Source: Paramesorhizobium deserti (GTDB lineage Bacteria; Pseudomonadota; Alphaproteobacteria; Rhizobiales; Rhizobiaceae). From it: a DNA stretch of 64,000 bases. The stretch lies in assembly GCF_001558695.1 (NCBI RefSeq), contig NZ_LNTU01000038.1:278601-342600 (forward strand). The letters are read 5' to 3'. The translations under genes and the position numbers were made by a program. The notes beneath the pieces were generated by a model that had not been told where the DNA came from, ran no database searches, and saw only the letters and a program-made list of their open reading frames with translations. Below, in pieces: positions 34,768 through 44,942 of this stretch. Each line of letters begins with the position of its first letter. The first letter of the stretch is position 1.

Positions 34768-36312
34768 ATGCGGGTGCGGATCACAATGAATACGATCCTT
34801 GAAATGCGTAACATCTCCAAGAGCTTTCCTGGTGTGAAGGCCCTGGACAATGTCAATCTCTCGGTCGCCGAGGGAGAGATCCATGCGGTGGTCGGCGAAA
34901 ACGGCGCCGGCAAATCGACCCTGATGAAGGTGCTGAGCGGGGTTTATCCCCACGGCAGTTATGAAGGCCAGATCATCTATTGTGGTGAGGAGCGACAGTT
35001 CCGCGGCATTCACGACAGCGAGCGGGTCGGCATCATCATCATCCATCAGGAACTGGCGCTCGTTCCCCTACTTTCGATCACAGAGAATATTTTCCTGGGC
35101 AACGAGCAGGCGCGATACGGCATCATCGACTGGGAATATTCAGAGAAGCGGACGCGCGAACTCCTGAAGAAGGTCGGGCTCAATGAAGACCCGGCGACGC
35201 TCATCACCAACCTCGGCGTCGGCAAGCAGCAGCTGATCGAGATCGCCAAGGCGCTCTCCAAGGAAGTGAAGCTGCTTATCCTCGACGAGCCGACGGCGAG
35301 CCTCAACGAAAAGGACAGCGACGCGCTTCTCGAACTGCTTCTGGAATTCAAGGCGCAAGGCATTTCCTCCATCCTGATTTCCCACAAGCTCAACGAGGTG
35401 GAGAAGGTTGCCGATCGCATCACCGTGCTGCGCGATGGCTCGACGGTCGAAACCCTCGAAAAAGACGATATCAGCGACGACCGCATCGTCAGGTCCATGG
35501 TCGGGCGCGAATTGTCGGATCGTTATCCCAAGCGCACGCCGAATATCGGCGAAACGCTGTTCGAGGTGAAGGACTGGGTTGTCTACAACCAGCTCCATCC
35601 CGATCGTCAGATGATCAAGGGCATCAATCTCAACGTCCGCGCGGGAGAGATCGTCGGTATCGCCGGGTTGATGGGCGCCGGGCGCACCGAATTCGCGATG
35701 AGCGTCTTCGGCAAATCCTATGGGCGCAATATCGGCGGCGAGGTCTTTCTCCATGGACGCAAGGTTGATGTGTCGACAGTGGGCAAGGCCGTCGAGAACG
35801 GCATCGCCTATGTCACCGAGGACCGCAAGACCTACGGCCTCAACCTCATCGACCACATCAAGCATAACACGACACTTGCCAATCTGAAGGGCGTTTCACG
35901 CTCCGGCGTCATCGACGATTTCGCCGAACTGAAGGTCGCCAACGACTATCGCCGGAAAACCAATATCCGGTCCTCGAATGTCTATCAGCTGACGGGCAAT
36001 CTCTCCGGCGGCAACCAGCAGAAGGTTGTTCTTTCGAAATGGCTGTTTGCGGCGCCTGAGCTCCTGATCCTCGATGAGCCGACGCGCGGCATCGATGTCG
36101 GCGCAAAATACGAAATCTACGAAATCATCAACAAACTGGCGAACGAAGGGAAGGGCATTTTGGTCATATCGTCCGAAATGCCCGAACTTCTCGGCATATG
36201 CGACCGCATCTATGTGATGAATGAAGGTCGTCTCGTCGGAGAAATGCCAGCCAGCGAAGCCAGCCAGGAAAAGATCATGCGTTCGATCGTCCGCGCTGAG
36301 GGAAGGGTGTAA
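34768..36312 (+). CDS. gguA: Sugar ABC transporter ATP-binding protein, GguA/MmsA type
   Basis: A double-domain CUT2 ATPase of 514 residues. The first half carries Walker [10 protein letters not shown] at 43-51, [10 protein letters not shown] and [13 protein letters not shown]. The second half has a degenerate Walker A (GLMGAGRTE), [14 protein letters not shown] and [13 protein letters not shown], the usual pattern in which one site is catalytically weak. ATG at 34768 has GGAGG 10 bases upstream; ATG at 34786, giving MNTILEMRN, is an equally plausible start. The permease starts two bases after the stop. Confidence 0.88.
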   Translation: MRVRITMNTILEMRNISKSFPGVKALDNVNLSVAEGEIHAVVGENGAGKSTLMKVLSGVYPHGSYEGQIIYCGEERQFRGIHDSERVGIIIIHQELALVPLLSITENIFLGNEQARYGIIDWEYSEKRTRELLKKVGLNEDPATLITNLGVGKQQLIEIAKALSKEVKLLILDEPTASLNEKDSDALLELLLEFKAQGISSILISHKLNEVEKVADRITVLRDGSTVETLEKDDISDDRIVRSMVGRELSDRYPKRTPNIGETLFEVKDWVVYNQLHPDRQMIKGINLNVRAGEIVGIAGLMGAGRTEFAMSVFGKSYGRNIGGEVFLHGRKVDVSTVGKAVENGIAYVTEDRKTYGLNLIDHIKHNTTLANLKGVSRSGVIDDFAELKVANDYRRKTNIRSSNVYQLTGNLSGGNQQKVVLSKWLFAAPELLILDEPTRGIDVGAKYEIYEIINKLANEGKGILVISSEMPELLGICDRIYVMNEGRLVGEMPASEASQEKIMRSIVRAEGRV

Positions 36313-36314
36313 CA

Positions 36315-37508
36315 ATGAGTGAAATCGCATCGGCGGAAAACAAACCGGCCAAGCCCAAACAATCGCTGTCCCTCTACAGCAATTTCCGCGATTACGGATT
36401 GGTGATGGCGCTGATCCTGATCATGCTGTTTTTTCAGTATACCACCGGCGGCACGCTGTTCCGGCCGGTCAATCTGACCAATCTGGTTCTGCAGAACAGC
36501 TACATCATCATCATGGCGCTCGGCATGCTCCTGGTGATCGTGTCCGGACATATCGATCTGTCCGTCGGCTCGGTCGCCGGCTTCATTGGCGGCCTCTCGG
36601 CCGTGATGATGGTGCAATGGCACATACACTATGTGCCGGCGACGCTCCTGTGCCTTGGTGCAGGTGCCCTTATCGGCGCCGCCCAGGGATATTGGATCGC
36701 CTATCACAAGATACCGGCCTTCATCGTCACACTTGCCGGCATGCTGGTGTTCAAGGGGCTCACGCTGGCGCTTCTGGGCGGCCGGTCGATCGGTCCGTTC
36801 CCACCGCAGTTCCAACTGCTCTCCTCAGGCTTCATTCCGGATTTCTTCCCTGGCTACGGCATTCACGTCACGTCCATGCTGATCGGCATCCTCCTGGTGG
36901 CGTTCCTGATCTATTCGAGCGTGCGTCGCCGCATCAAGCGCGAGCGCCACGGTTATGAGGGCGAGCCTCTCGTGCTGTTCGCCGCGAAGAACCTGATCAT
37001 CGGCGGTCTGGCCCTGTTCCTGTGCTATCTCATGGCGACCTACAAGGGGCTTCCGAACGTCCTCATCGTGATGGCTGTGCTGATCGGACTGTTCACCTTC
37101 GTCACCCGGCACACCACCATTGGTCGCCGGATCTACGCGATGGGCGGCAATGAGAAGGCGGCCAAGCTCTCCGGCATCCACACCGAGCGGCTGACCTTTC
37201 TCACCTTCGTCAATATGGGCGTTCTGGCCGCGCTGGCGGGATTGATCTTCGCCGCCCGTCTCAATACCGCGACGCCCAAGGCGGGTCTTGGCTTCGAGCT
37301 CGATGTCATCGCCGCGGTCTTCATCGGCGGCGCTTCCGCCATGGGCGGCGTCGGCCAGGTGATGGGAGCCGTCATCGGCGCCTTCATCATGGGTGTCATG
37401 AACAATGGCATGTCGATCATGGGCATCAATATCGACTGGCAGCAGGTGATCAAGGGGTTGGTCCTGCTCGCGGCTGTCGTCTTCGACGTCTACAACAAGA
37501 ATAAATGA
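36315..37508 (+). CDS. gguB: Sugar ABC transporter permease, GguB type
   Basis: A 397-residue CUT2 permease with about ten membrane helices. Motifs include MLLVIVSGHIDLSVGSVAG and AVFIGGASAMGGVGQVMGAVIG, typical of RbsC/XylH-like permeases. A hydrophilic loop of about 30 residues (SVRRRIKRERHGYEGEP) interrupts the middle, as in GguB/XylH. It completes the ChvE importer. A stem-loop follows. Confidence 0.87.
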   Translation: MSEIASAENKPAKPKQSLSLYSNFRDYGLVMALILIMLFFQYTTGGTLFRPVNLTNLVLQNSYIIIMALGMLLVIVSGHIDLSVGSVAGFIGGLSAVMMVQWHIHYVPATLLCLGAGALIGAAQGYWIAYHKIPAFIVTLAGMLVFKGLTLALLGGRSIGPFPPQFQLLSSGFIPDFFPGYGIHVTSMLIGILLVAFLIYSSVRRRIKRERHGYEGEPLVLFAAKNLIIGGLALFLCYLMATYKGLPNVLIVMAVLIGLFTFVTRHTTIGRRIYAMGGNEKAAKLSGIHTERLTFLTFVNMGVLAALAGLIFAARLNTATPKAGLGFELDVIAAVFIGGASAMGGVGQVMGAVIGAFIMGVMNNGMSIMGINIDWQQVIKGLVLLAAVVFDVYNKNK

Positions 37509-37515
37509 TCGGTGG

Positions 37516-37549
37516 AGGTTCCTGTTTCCATATGGGAGCAGGAACCTTT
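37516..37549 (+). terminator. Terminator of the chvE-gguAB operon
   Basis: AGGTTCCTG pairs with CAGGAACCT around a 14-base loop and ends in TTT. It lies eight bases after the permease stop and before the convergent gntR stop at 37598. Confidence 0.7.
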
Positions 37550-37597
37550 CCTATGCCTGTCCCTGTGCAGACCTGAACAGGGCTGATTTCCTGTTTT

Positions 37598-38281
37598 TCA
37601 GGAATAGCGCAGATGCCGCTCGACATTCTGGAGATGGGCGCGCATGGCGGTCGCGGCACCGACTGTATCCCGGTTGGCGATGGCATCGATGATCTGGTCA
37701 TGTTCGGCGAAGCTGTGATGATCGACCGGCGGCCGGACCGGTGTGTCTCGCAGCCGTCCCCAGGTCACTTCGCGCTTTACAGCATTGAGCGTATCGAGAA
37801 GGCCCAGCAGCAGGCTGTTCTGTGTCGCCTCGGCGATGGTGCGATGAAGCCTATTGTCCCATATTTCATACTGACGCCATGACGGGGCCTGGCGGGTGCG
37901 CACGATACAATTGCGCATATCCGCCACCTGCGCCGGAGTGGCGTTCAGCGCCGCGCATCGGGCGATCTCGGGTTCGATCGCGATCCTCGCCCCCATCACT
38001 TCAATCGGATTGCTGCGCCGTGCCATGGCGCTGATATCGGCCACTGTATCGATGGGCCGGCTTCCGGTGAAGGTACCCTTGCCTACATGACGCCAGAGTT
38101 GACCCTCGGCCTGCAAGTCGGCGAGCGCTTTACGGAGCGCCGCGCGGCTGACGCCGAGAATTTCCGCCAGCTCGCGTTCGGGGGGCAGGCGTCCGTCGCT
38201 CGGCAACTCCGTCTCCAGGAGGAAGCCACGCAATTTGCGCGTTGCATCCGATTGCCTTTTGGTCTCAGTTGAATCCATCAT
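37598..38281 (-). CDS. FadR-type GntR-family regulator
   Basis: A 227-residue regulator. Winged helix at about 15-75 (LPPERELAEILGVSRAALRK, then GQLWRHVGKGTF) and an FCD all-helical ligand domain at about 90-220 with the conserved histidines HRTIAEATQN and HHSFAEHDQI. The start at 38281 lies five bases from a palindromic operator. It is divergent from the ABC importer at 38574, so it probably represses that operon and itself in response to an organic acid. Confidence 0.85.
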   Translation of the reverse strand: MMDSTETKRQSDATRKLRGFLLETELPSDGRLPPERELAEILGVSRAALRKALADLQAEGQLWRHVGKGTFTGSRPIDTVADISAMARRSNPIEVMGARIAIEPEIARCAALNATPAQVADMRNCIVRTRQAPSWRQYEIWDNRLHRTIAEATQNSLLLGLLDTLNAVKREVTWGRLRDTPVRPPVDHHSFAEHDQIIDAIANRDTVGAATAMRAHLQNVERHLRYS

Positions 38282-38286
38282 ATTTA

Positions 38287-38310
38287 TGAACCAATTTGTA
38301 GATTGGTTCA
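38287..38310. promoter_or_regulatory. GntR/FadR operator
   Basis: TGAACCAAT and ATTGGTTCA form perfect nine-base arms around six bases, immediately upstream of the gntR start. A related half-site, AATTGGTTCGAATT, occurs at about 38513-38526 in front of the divergent transporter operon. The remaining gap to 38573 holds no gene. Confidence 0.72.
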
Positions 38311-38573
38311 GTTTATATTCGGTTGATTCATCTCTGTCAATCGTATGCGAGCCGCGATCTTTAGGAGAAGCTACTGCTCATTTAACACATTGAATTAAAA
38401 GGAATAATTATTTCATACCAAGGAATATATGTGCGTGATCGGCGTGTGGTGTACGGGAGGAATTCAGGGCCATGTTGACTCTGATGGCGATATCAATCTA
38501 TTTTAATATAAGAATTGGTTCGAATTGCGTCAGGAGGAGATGCGCTCGGCCAATCGCTATGGGAGGAATAGAG

Positions 38574-39569
38574 ATGTATAGATTTGCTGCCAGATTGAGA
38601 GCGGCCGCAGCCGCTTTGACCTTCGGCGGGCTTCTTGCCGGCACGCCGGTAGAAGCTTTGGCTGATCCAATCCGCATCGCGTTCGGCGATATTGCGACGG
38701 TCGAATCCCTGCATTTGCTGATCGCTTTCGAACGAGCCAAGGAAAAAGGGCTCGAGCTCGAAGTGACCTATCTGAAATCCGAGGATATCGCGGCCCAAGC
38801 GGTGGTCGGCGGGCAGGCCGATATCGGCATCGGCGCGCCCTACGCCCTGATCCAGAAGGTCAATGCGCCGATCCGCATGTTCCTGCAACTCAGCCAGCTG
38901 CGGTTCTACCCCGTGGTCAATTCCGAGTTCTATAAGGACTGGAAGGATCTCGACGGCCAGGAGATCGCGGTGCATTCGCGCGGTTCGGGCACGGAAGCCA
39001 TCATGCAGCTGATGGCCGACAAGCATGGCATCACCTATTCCAACATTTCCTATGTGCCGGGCGCTGAAGTCCGCACCGGTGCGTTGCTGCAGGGCAATAT
39101 CAAGGCGACGATCGTCGATTCTTCAGGCAAGCGTATTCTCGAGGACAAGGCGCCGGGCAAGTTCGTCTTTCTGCCGCTCGATGACGTCAGCGCGACCGAC
39201 GAGGCGCTGTTCGCCAATACGGCGTTTCTCCAGAAGGACCCACAGGGTGTCGAGACGCTGATCGAGGCGATCCTCACCACCTGGCGTGAAGTCGAGGCCG
39301 ATCCGAAATCCGTGCTGGTGCTGCGCGAGAAATACAAGCTCCTACCCGATGCCACGCCGGAAATGGTGGCCGATATCGAACCCTATTTCACCGAGGCGGC
39401 AAAGCTGGGGCTGCCGGTCAACGGCGGGGGCGAAGAGGCTGCGCGCGACGATTTCGAATTCTACACGGTCTCGGGTGCGTTGACCGGCAAAGCCGACGAG
39501 CTCAAGGTCGGGGATTTCTGGGAATTCGGGCCGCTCGATACCGTGCTTGCCAAGATTGGCACCAAGTAA
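38574..39569 (+). CDS. ABC transporter substrate-binding protein, NMT1/SsuA/TauA type
   Basis: A 331-residue binding protein. Signal peptide about 1-31 (MYRFAARLRAAAAALTFGG onward), cut after EALA. The mature part has IRIAFGDIATVESLHLLIAF, KSEDIAAQAVVGGQADIGIG and HSRGSGTEAIMQLMADKHGI, the layout of the NMT1/TauA class that binds sulfonates, nitrate, pyrimidines and aromatic acids. The ATG at 38574 is preceded by GGGAGGAATAGAG. The ligand is not known; the operon ends with a fumarylacetoacetase-family gene, pointing to an aromatic or organic acid. Confidence 0.83.
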   Translation: MYRFAARLRAAAAALTFGGLLAGTPVEALADPIRIAFGDIATVESLHLLIAFERAKEKGLELEVTYLKSEDIAAQAVVGGQADIGIGAPYALIQKVNAPIRMFLQLSQLRFYPVVNSEFYKDWKDLDGQEIAVHSRGSGTEAIMQLMADKHGITYSNISYVPGAEVRTGALLQGNIKATIVDSSGKRILEDKAPGKFVFLPLDDVSATDEALFANTAFLQKDPQGVETLIEAILTTWREVEADPKSVLVLREKYKLLPDATPEMVADIEPYFTEAAKLGLPVNGGGEEAARDDFEFYTVSGALTGKADELKVGDFWEFGPLDTVLAKIGTK

Positions 39570-39581
39570 AGGGGCGAGACG

Positions 39582-40415
39582 ATGTCTTCATCCGTTAATT
39601 TGGGAGACGTGACTGGGGTGCACAAAAACCCGATCAATGTCGTCCAGCTCCTCGGCCGGGCATTTGACGCCAGGCCGGCGCTTTGGTCGGTCGCGTCTCT
39701 CGCTCTTCTCTTCAGCGCCTGGGAGATTGCCGGCCTGATACCGATCAGTATCGCGTTCCCGACCTTCTCCGCGACGGTGGCGGCTTTCGTGGAAATGGTG
39801 CTCGACGGCACGATGGCGCATGCCTATTTCCTGACGTTGCAGCCCCTTATCCTGGGCATTGCCATTTCCGCGGTGTTCGGCATCGTCATCGGCGTGGTGA
39901 TGGGGCTTTCGCAGAAAGCTGAATGGCTGATGGCGCCGGTCTTCATCGTGCTGCAGGCAGCACCCATGGCCGCCCTCGTGCCGCTGGTGACGTTCGTCTA
40001 TGGCATCGGCCTGACGGCAAAGACACTTGCGGTCATCATGCTGGCTCTGCCGGTCATCGTGCTCAACTCCTACAAGGCGGTTCGCCACGCCAACCCGTCG
40101 CTGATCGCCATGTGCTGCTCGTTCCAGGGCACGCGTCTGCAGCAGATCGTCAAGATCATCATTCCCGATGCCTCGCCGGTCATGTTCGCCGGTTTGCGGC
40201 TGGGGATTGCCGCCGGATTCATCGGCGTCATGCTGGCCGAACTGCTGATCACGCCTACGGGTGTCGGCGATCTCATCACCTATCACCGCTCCGTCGCCAA
40301 CTATGCGCATATGTACGCAGCCGTGGCGTCCATCATCGTCGTCTCGACCGTCACGCTCGCCGGATTGCAACGTTTCGAGCTCCGGTTCCTACGTCCTGAA
40401 AAGAGGAAGAGGTAA
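39582..40415 (+). CDS. ABC transporter permease 1, SsuC/TauC type
   Basis: A 277-residue permease with about six helices. EAA-like loop MCCSFQGTRLQQIVKIIIPD and the C-terminal segment MLAELLITPTGVGDLITYH are typical of the nitrate/sulfonate class. It starts 12 bases after the binding-protein stop and ends just before the ATPase gene. A second, different permease follows the ATPase, so the channel may be a heterodimer. Confidence 0.84.
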   Translation: MSSSVNLGDVTGVHKNPINVVQLLGRAFDARPALWSVASLALLFSAWEIAGLIPISIAFPTFSATVAAFVEMVLDGTMAHAYFLTLQPLILGIAISAVFGIVIGVVMGLSQKAEWLMAPVFIVLQAAPMAALVPLVTFVYGIGLTAKTLAVIMLALPVIVLNSYKAVRHANPSLIAMCCSFQGTRLQQIVKIIIPDASPVMFAGLRLGIAAGFIGVMLAELLITPTGVGDLITYHRSVANYAHMYAAVASIIVVSTVTLAGLQRFELRFLRPEKRKR

Positions 40416-40416
40416 C

Positions 40417-41223
40417 ATGCCGCAAGCCGTTCGATCCCATGTCCACATCGATGCCGCGGCGACCAGCGACGATCCCGTCGTTGAGGTGCGGGGCGTCTCA
40501 AAGACCTATGCCGACGTCGAGGCGCTGCGTAATATCGACCTCGATTTCGCGCGCGGCAAGCTGACAACCCTCCTGGGGCCGTCGGGATGCGGCAAGACCA
40601 CGCTGCTTAAGATCATAGCCGGGCTGATCCCCGCCAGTTCGGGGGAAGTCCGTGTCAACGGCCGGGTCGTTACCGGTCCAGGTCCCGAACGTGCTTTCGT
40701 CTTTCAGGATTTCGCCCTGATGCCCTGGGCAACCGTGATGCGCAATGTCGCCTTCGGGCTTGAGCTGCGGGGTGTCAGCCCCGCAGAACGCAGACGGGTG
40801 GCGATGCAATATATCGAGAAGGTGGGGCTCGCCGGTTTCGAGGACAAATATCCGCATGAGCTCTCCGGTGGCATGCGCCAGCGCGTCGGTATCGCCCGTG
40901 CCTTCGCCGTCAACGCGGACGTGCTGCTTCTCGACGAGCCTTTCTCGGCCGTCGACGAGCAGAACCGCCGCAAGTTCCAGGAGGATCTGCTCCGGCTGAT
41001 CGAAATCGAGAAGAAGACCTTCATCTTCGTCACGCATTCCATTGAGGAGGCCGTCTATGTCTCGGACCGCATTGTGTTGCTGTCGCCGCGCCCCGGCCGG
41101 GTATCGCAGGTGATCGATCCAGATATTGATCGAAGCGCTTCGCCGGATGACATTCGCCGCGCACCAGCCTATCTCGACACCGTCGAGGAGATCTGGGACG
41201 GGCTCAGGCAATATGCGGATTGA
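40417..41223 (+). CDS. ABC transporter ATP-binding protein, SsuB/TauB type
   Basis: A 268-residue ATPase. Walker A GPSGCGKTT at 54-62, Q-loop in FVFQDFALMPWATV, signature LSGGMRQR near 149, Walker B VLLLDEPFSAVDEQNR, switch histidine in FVTHSIEEAVYVSDR. ATG at 40417 is two bases after the permease stop and has AGAGG upstream; this decides the start. Confidence 0.87.
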   Translation: MPQAVRSHVHIDAAATSDDPVVEVRGVSKTYADVEALRNIDLDFARGKLTTLLGPSGCGKTTLLKIIAGLIPASSGEVRVNGRVVTGPGPERAFVFQDFALMPWATVMRNVAFGLELRGVSPAERRRVAMQYIEKVGLAGFEDKYPHELSGGMRQRVGIARAFAVNADVLLLDEPFSAVDEQNRRKFQEDLLRLIEIEKKTFIFVTHSIEEAVYVSDRIVLLSPRPGRVSQVIDPDIDRSASPDDIRRAPAYLDTVEEIWDGLRQYAD

Positions 41224-41232
41224 GGTGCGGCG

Positions 41233-41985
41233 ATGACTATATCAGGACACCGCATCCCGATGATGGCGTCGCTCATCGTGTGGGGACTGCTCTGGGAGAT
41301 CGTCGGTCGGCTCGATCTGATCTTCCTGATCCCGCCGCTGAGCGGGATCTTCGAGGCTGGGATAAAGTTGGTGCAGACCGGCTCCTGGCAGGCGGCCTCG
41401 ATCATCACCCTGCGCAGCTTTGCGCTCGGCATGACGTTGGCAATCGGCGTCGGCGTTCCGCTCGGTATTCTCATGGGCCGGTTCAAGGCCGTCGACAATC
41501 TGATGGGCCTCTGGGTCAACATGTTCGTCAGCGCACCGCTCTCGGCCCTTGTTCCCGTGCTGATGATCCTCTTCGGTCTTGGCGAGACGACTGTCGTCGT
41601 CACGGTCTTCCTCTTCGCGGTCTGGATCATCGTCCTCGACGCGCGGGCAGGGGTCATGCAGGTGCCGTCATCGTTGATCGAGATGGGCCGCAGCTACGGG
41701 GCGAATGGCTGGACGCTCTTCGTCAGGATCATCCTGCTTTCGGCCTTGCCGGAAATCCTGGCAGGCATCCGCATCGGTCTGATACGCGGGGTCAAAGGTG
41801 TTGTGATCGGCCAGATCCTGGTATCGATCATCGGCTATGGGGAACTGTTCGAGCTCTTCTCCCGCAGTTTTGAAATGGAGAACTTCTGGGCTCTCACCAT
41901 GATTCTGTTCGCGGCGGCGATGCTCCTGTCCGCGCTGATAGAAATCTTCGAAAAACGCATCGAATATTATGCTGGAGAAAGATAA
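41233..41985 (+). CDS. ABC transporter permease 2, SsuC/TauC type
   Basis: A 250-residue permease, clearly diverged from that at 39582. Six helices, EAA loop [19 protein letters not shown]. The stop codon shares a base with the next ATG (TAATG). Most TauABC-type importers use one permease as a homodimer, so two distinct permeases are unusual. Confidence 0.84.
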   Translation: MTISGHRIPMMASLIVWGLLWEIVGRLDLIFLIPPLSGIFEAGIKLVQTGSWQAASIITLRSFALGMTLAIGVGVPLGILMGRFKAVDNLMGLWVNMFVSAPLSALVPVLMILFGLGETTVVVTVFLFAVWIIVLDARAGVMQVPSSLIEMGRSYGANGWTLFVRIILLSALPEILAGIRIGLIRGVKGVVIGQILVSIIGYGELFELFSRSFEMENFWALTMILFAAAMLLSALIEIFEKRIEYYAGER

Positions 41986-42692
41986 TGAACGTGCATACCT
42001 CTGGAGAAAAATACCTCTTCGCGCCTTTGCCCATTCCGACCCTGCCGGTCTCGGGGAGCGACGCGCTGTTTCCGGTTCATCGCATCTATTGCGTGGGCCG
42101 CAATTTTGCCGATCACGCCATCGAAATGGGCCACGATCCCAATCGTGAGCCGCCGTTTTTCTTCCAGAAGAATCCGGACGCGCTTCTCCTCTCGGGCGAG
42201 GATTTCCCCTACCCATCCCAGACAAGCGACGTGCACCATGAAATCGAGCTGGTGGTGGCTTTGAACCAGGGCGGCACCGACATTCCGGTCGAGAAGGCGC
42301 TGGAGCACGTCTATGGCTATGGCATCGGCCTCGACATGACCAGGCGCGATCTGCAGGGCGAGGCCAAGAAGCTTGGCCGCCCCTGGGAAACCGGTAAATC
42401 CTTCGAGGCGTCGGCGCCCTGCACACCGCTCATCCCGGCTTCGAAGATCGGCCATCCAACGGCGGGATCCATCTGGGTGAAGGTGAATGGCGAGTTGCGC
42501 CAGAGCGGCGATCTCAACCAGATGATCTGGAAGGTGCCGGAGATGATTTCCTATCTCTCCGGGCTTTTCGAATTGCAGGCGGGCGATCTGATTTTTGCCG
42601 GCACACCCGCAGGCGTCGGCGCGGTTGCGCGCGGCGACACAATTCATGGTGGCATAGACGGGGTCGGCGAGATTCACACGCGCGTCGTGTGA
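41985..42692 (+). CDS. Fumarylacetoacetate hydrolase family protein
   Basis: A 235-residue single-domain FAH-family enzyme, similar to fumarylpyruvate hydrolase or acylpyruvase. Metal ligands are in [10 protein letters not shown] and [14 protein letters not shown]. Also seen are [17 protein letters not shown] near the start and [16 protein letters not shown] near the end. Coupled to the preceding permease by one-base overlap. It suggests that the imported compound is degraded through an acylpyruvate, as in the gentisate route, but no ring-cleaving dioxygenase is in the window. Confidence 0.85.
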   Translation: MNVHTSGEKYLFAPLPIPTLPVSGSDALFPVHRIYCVGRNFADHAIEMGHDPNREPPFFFQKNPDALLLSGEDFPYPSQTSDVHHEIELVVALNQGGTDIPVEKALEHVYGYGIGLDMTRRDLQGEAKKLGRPWETGKSFEASAPCTPLIPASKIGHPTAGSIWVKVNGELRQSGDLNQMIWKVPEMISYLSGLFELQAGDLIFAGTPAGVGAVARGDTIHGGIDGVGEIHTRVV

Positions 42693-42704
42693 TTTCCGCC
42701 GACT

Positions 42705-42745
42705 GCCGGGCATCGCCGTCTGTAAAGTGGGTGGCGATGCCCGGC
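42705..42745 (+). terminator. Strong stem-loop after the FAH gene
   Basis: GCCGGGCATCGCC pairs perfectly over 13 bases with GGCGATGCCCGGC around a 15-base loop, starting 13 bases after the FAH stop. No T-run, but its position marks the end of the operon. Confidence 0.65.
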
Positions 42746-42854
42746 TGGAGCCGCAATGACTTTGCGAGGCCTCCGATGGCGGCCGCGTTCGTCGCTGTTC
42801 TCCGGTTTTGCTTCACCATCTCCGCCCGGTGGGGGTTCCGGCCAGGCGGGTTTC

Positions 42855-43700
42855 ATGGATCGCTTCATGTACAGCATCGCCTTCCTGCTTCCTTTCGCTA
42901 TCGGTCTGGCGCTCGTCGGCTGCATTTCCGGCTTCCTGGCGGGGCTTCTGGGTGTGGGCGGCGGCATCGTTGTGGTGCCGGTACTCTATCATGTGCTGGC
43001 GGCGTTCGATGTCGATGTCGCCCTGCGCGCCCATATCTCGGTGGGAACATCACTGGCGACGATCATCCCGACATCCTTTCAGTCGATCAAGGCGCATCGC
43101 GCCCGTGGCGCGGTGGACACGGCATTGTTGAAATGGTGGGCACCCTTTGTCGCGCTCGGTGTTCTCATCGGCGTCGTCCTGGCGGGTGTCTCGCCGGGCG
43201 CCCTGCTGACCGCCGTGTTCGGGATCGTCGCGGCGCTGGTCGCGCTGCACATGCTGCTGACCCCCGAAGGGATGCATCTGGTGAAAAGCCTTCCGGCCAA
43301 GCCGTTTCAGGCGCTGATGGCCACCGCCATCGGAACGATTTCCACGCTGATGGGCATTGGCGGCGGCACTTTGACCGTCCCCACATTGAGCCTGTGCAAT
43401 TACCCGGTGCGACGCGCCGTGGGAACGGCTTCCGTCATTGGTCTGATCATCGCCCTGCCTGGTGCCATCGGCTTCGTGATCAATGGCTGGAAGGCGAGCG
43501 GCCTTCCGCCCCTCTCACTGGGCTATGTCAATGGTGCCGGCTTTGTCGCCATTGCGCTTACGAGCATGCTCTTTGCGCCGCTCGGCGCCAGGACGGCTCA
43601 CACGATCGACCCCAAATGGCTGCGCCGGCTCTTCGGCATCTTTCTCGCTATAACCTCCGTGAAAATGCTTTTCGACGTTTATCGTCATTGGATCGCATAG
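42855..43700 (+). CDS. TSUP-family (TauE/SafE-like) permease
   Basis: A 281-residue membrane protein with about eight helices. The two inverted TSUP repeats are marked by GFLAGLLGVGGGIVVVPVLY and LMGIGGGTLTVPTLSLCNYP, both glycine-rich. The family exports sulfite, sulfonates or organic acids. The ATG at 42855 has AGGCGGG upstream; ATGs at 42756 and 42867 are alternatives. Upstream is the terminator hairpin of the ABC operon, so it is probably transcribed on its own. Confidence 0.82.
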   Translation: MDRFMYSIAFLLPFAIGLALVGCISGFLAGLLGVGGGIVVVPVLYHVLAAFDVDVALRAHISVGTSLATIIPTSFQSIKAHRARGAVDTALLKWWAPFVALGVLIGVVLAGVSPGALLTAVFGIVAALVALHMLLTPEGMHLVKSLPAKPFQALMATAIGTISTLMGIGGGTLTVPTLSLCNYPVRRAVGTASVIGLIIALPGAIGFVINGWKASGLPPLSLGYVNGAGFVAIALTSMLFAPLGARTAHTIDPKWLRRLFGIFLAITSVKMLFDVYRHWIA

Positions 43701-43864
43701 ATCCAGGCGGTCTCGTTGAGGAAGTCCGTTCATCCGGCTGGCATCGTTCGTCCCCGCTGATCACGTAAATGTCAGGGCCGATGCCGGCATTTCGCCGAAT
43801 AAACCGGATAAGACTCGGTCAGCGGCCAAATGCCGCCACGCGTCCTACATCGAAGAGGCTCAAC

Positions 43865-44851
43865 ATGGTTACGCGCCGCAGCTTTGCCGCCCTGCTTGCC
43901 AGCGGTCTGGCGATGCCGTTCGTCCTGCGTGCTCATGCGCAGGCAATCGAAGATCTGCGTGGCAAAATCGAAGGTATGACGCAACTTCACTCGCTGCAGG
44001 TGCAACGCGGCGAGGACGTGCTTTTTGCCGAAGCCCCTCGCGGGCCGGGCCTCGATGGTTTGGCCAATATAAAATCATGCGCGAAAAGCCTGGTAGCCCT
44101 GCTTCTGGGAGTGGCGATTGACCGCGGTGAGATCGCCGATGTCAAGGCGCGGCTGGGCGATGTCGCCCCTGGGATCATTCCCTCCAACCCAACCGAGGGG
44201 GTGGGGGACATCACGATGGAGGATCTCGTCAGCCTGCGGGCGGGGCTCGAACCCACTTCAGGCCCCAACTATGGCCGTTGGGTGAGTTCGGACAATTGGC
44301 TTGCCTTTGCGCTGCGGCGCCCGATGGTGGCATCTCCAGGCAGCCGCATGATCTATTCCACCGGCACAACCCATATTCTGGGCGCTGCGCTCGCGGAGGC
44401 GACGGGAGAGAGCCTGCTCGAGCAGGCGCGTTCCCGGCTTGGCGCGCCGATGGATTTCGAGGTGCCGCCCTGGACCCGCGATCCCCAAGGATATCACCTG
44501 GGCGGCAACGAAATGGCGTTGAGCCCCCGGGCCATGCTCAAGATCGCCGTCATGCTGCGTGACGAAGGGCGATTTGAGGGTCGGCGGGTGGTCCCGGCAA
44601 AGTGGATAAATGCCTCGCTCGTTCCCCGTGGCCGGTCGCCCTTTTCCGGATTGGAATATGGATATGGCTGGTTTTTGTCGGAGTCCGGCTTCGTCCTCGC
44701 AAGGGGCTTTGGCGGGCAGATCATCGCGGCGCATCCTGAACGCCGGCTGGCCATCGCCATCACGTCGGACCCGACACAACGGGCCCGTTCCGAGGGATAT
44801 TTCGGAGAGCTGATGGGGCTTATCGAGGGACCGATCCTTGCCTTGGCGTAA
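43865..44851 (+). CDS. Secreted serine hydrolase, beta-lactamase class C family
   Basis: A 328-residue beta-lactamase/penicillin-binding-protein-like hydrolase. It opens MVTRRSFAALLASGLAMPF, a twin-arginine-like signal, cut after AHAQ. SxxK motif SCAK at 71-74, second motif tyrosine at about 164 (YSTGTTH), and near the C-terminus ARGFGGQII takes the place of the KTG box. It is more likely an esterase or amidase than a true beta-lactamase. The ATG at 43865 follows GAAGAGG. Confidence 0.8.
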   Translation: MVTRRSFAALLASGLAMPFVLRAHAQAIEDLRGKIEGMTQLHSLQVQRGEDVLFAEAPRGPGLDGLANIKSCAKSLVALLLGVAIDRGEIADVKARLGDVAPGIIPSNPTEGVGDITMEDLVSLRAGLEPTSGPNYGRWVSSDNWLAFALRRPMVASPGSRMIYSTGTTHILGAALAEATGESLLEQARSRLGAPMDFEVPPWTRDPQGYHLGGNEMALSPRAMLKIAVMLRDEGRFEGRRVVPAKWINASLVPRGRSPFSGLEYGYGWFLSESGFVLARGFGGQIIAAHPERRLAIAITSDPTQRARSEGYFGELMGLIEGPILALA

Positions 44852-44942
44852 GGGCATATCTCTTCCATCCGCGTTGCATCCAGTACGCAAAGGATGATCC
44901 GGCTAGCGACAACAGACCCTTCAAGGCGATGGCTCCAATTCA

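Noticed and set aside
43865..44851. A beta-lactamase resistance gene
   Set aside because: The serine motif is present, but the second and third active-site boxes do not match class C beta-lactamases. An esterase-type hydrolase fits better.
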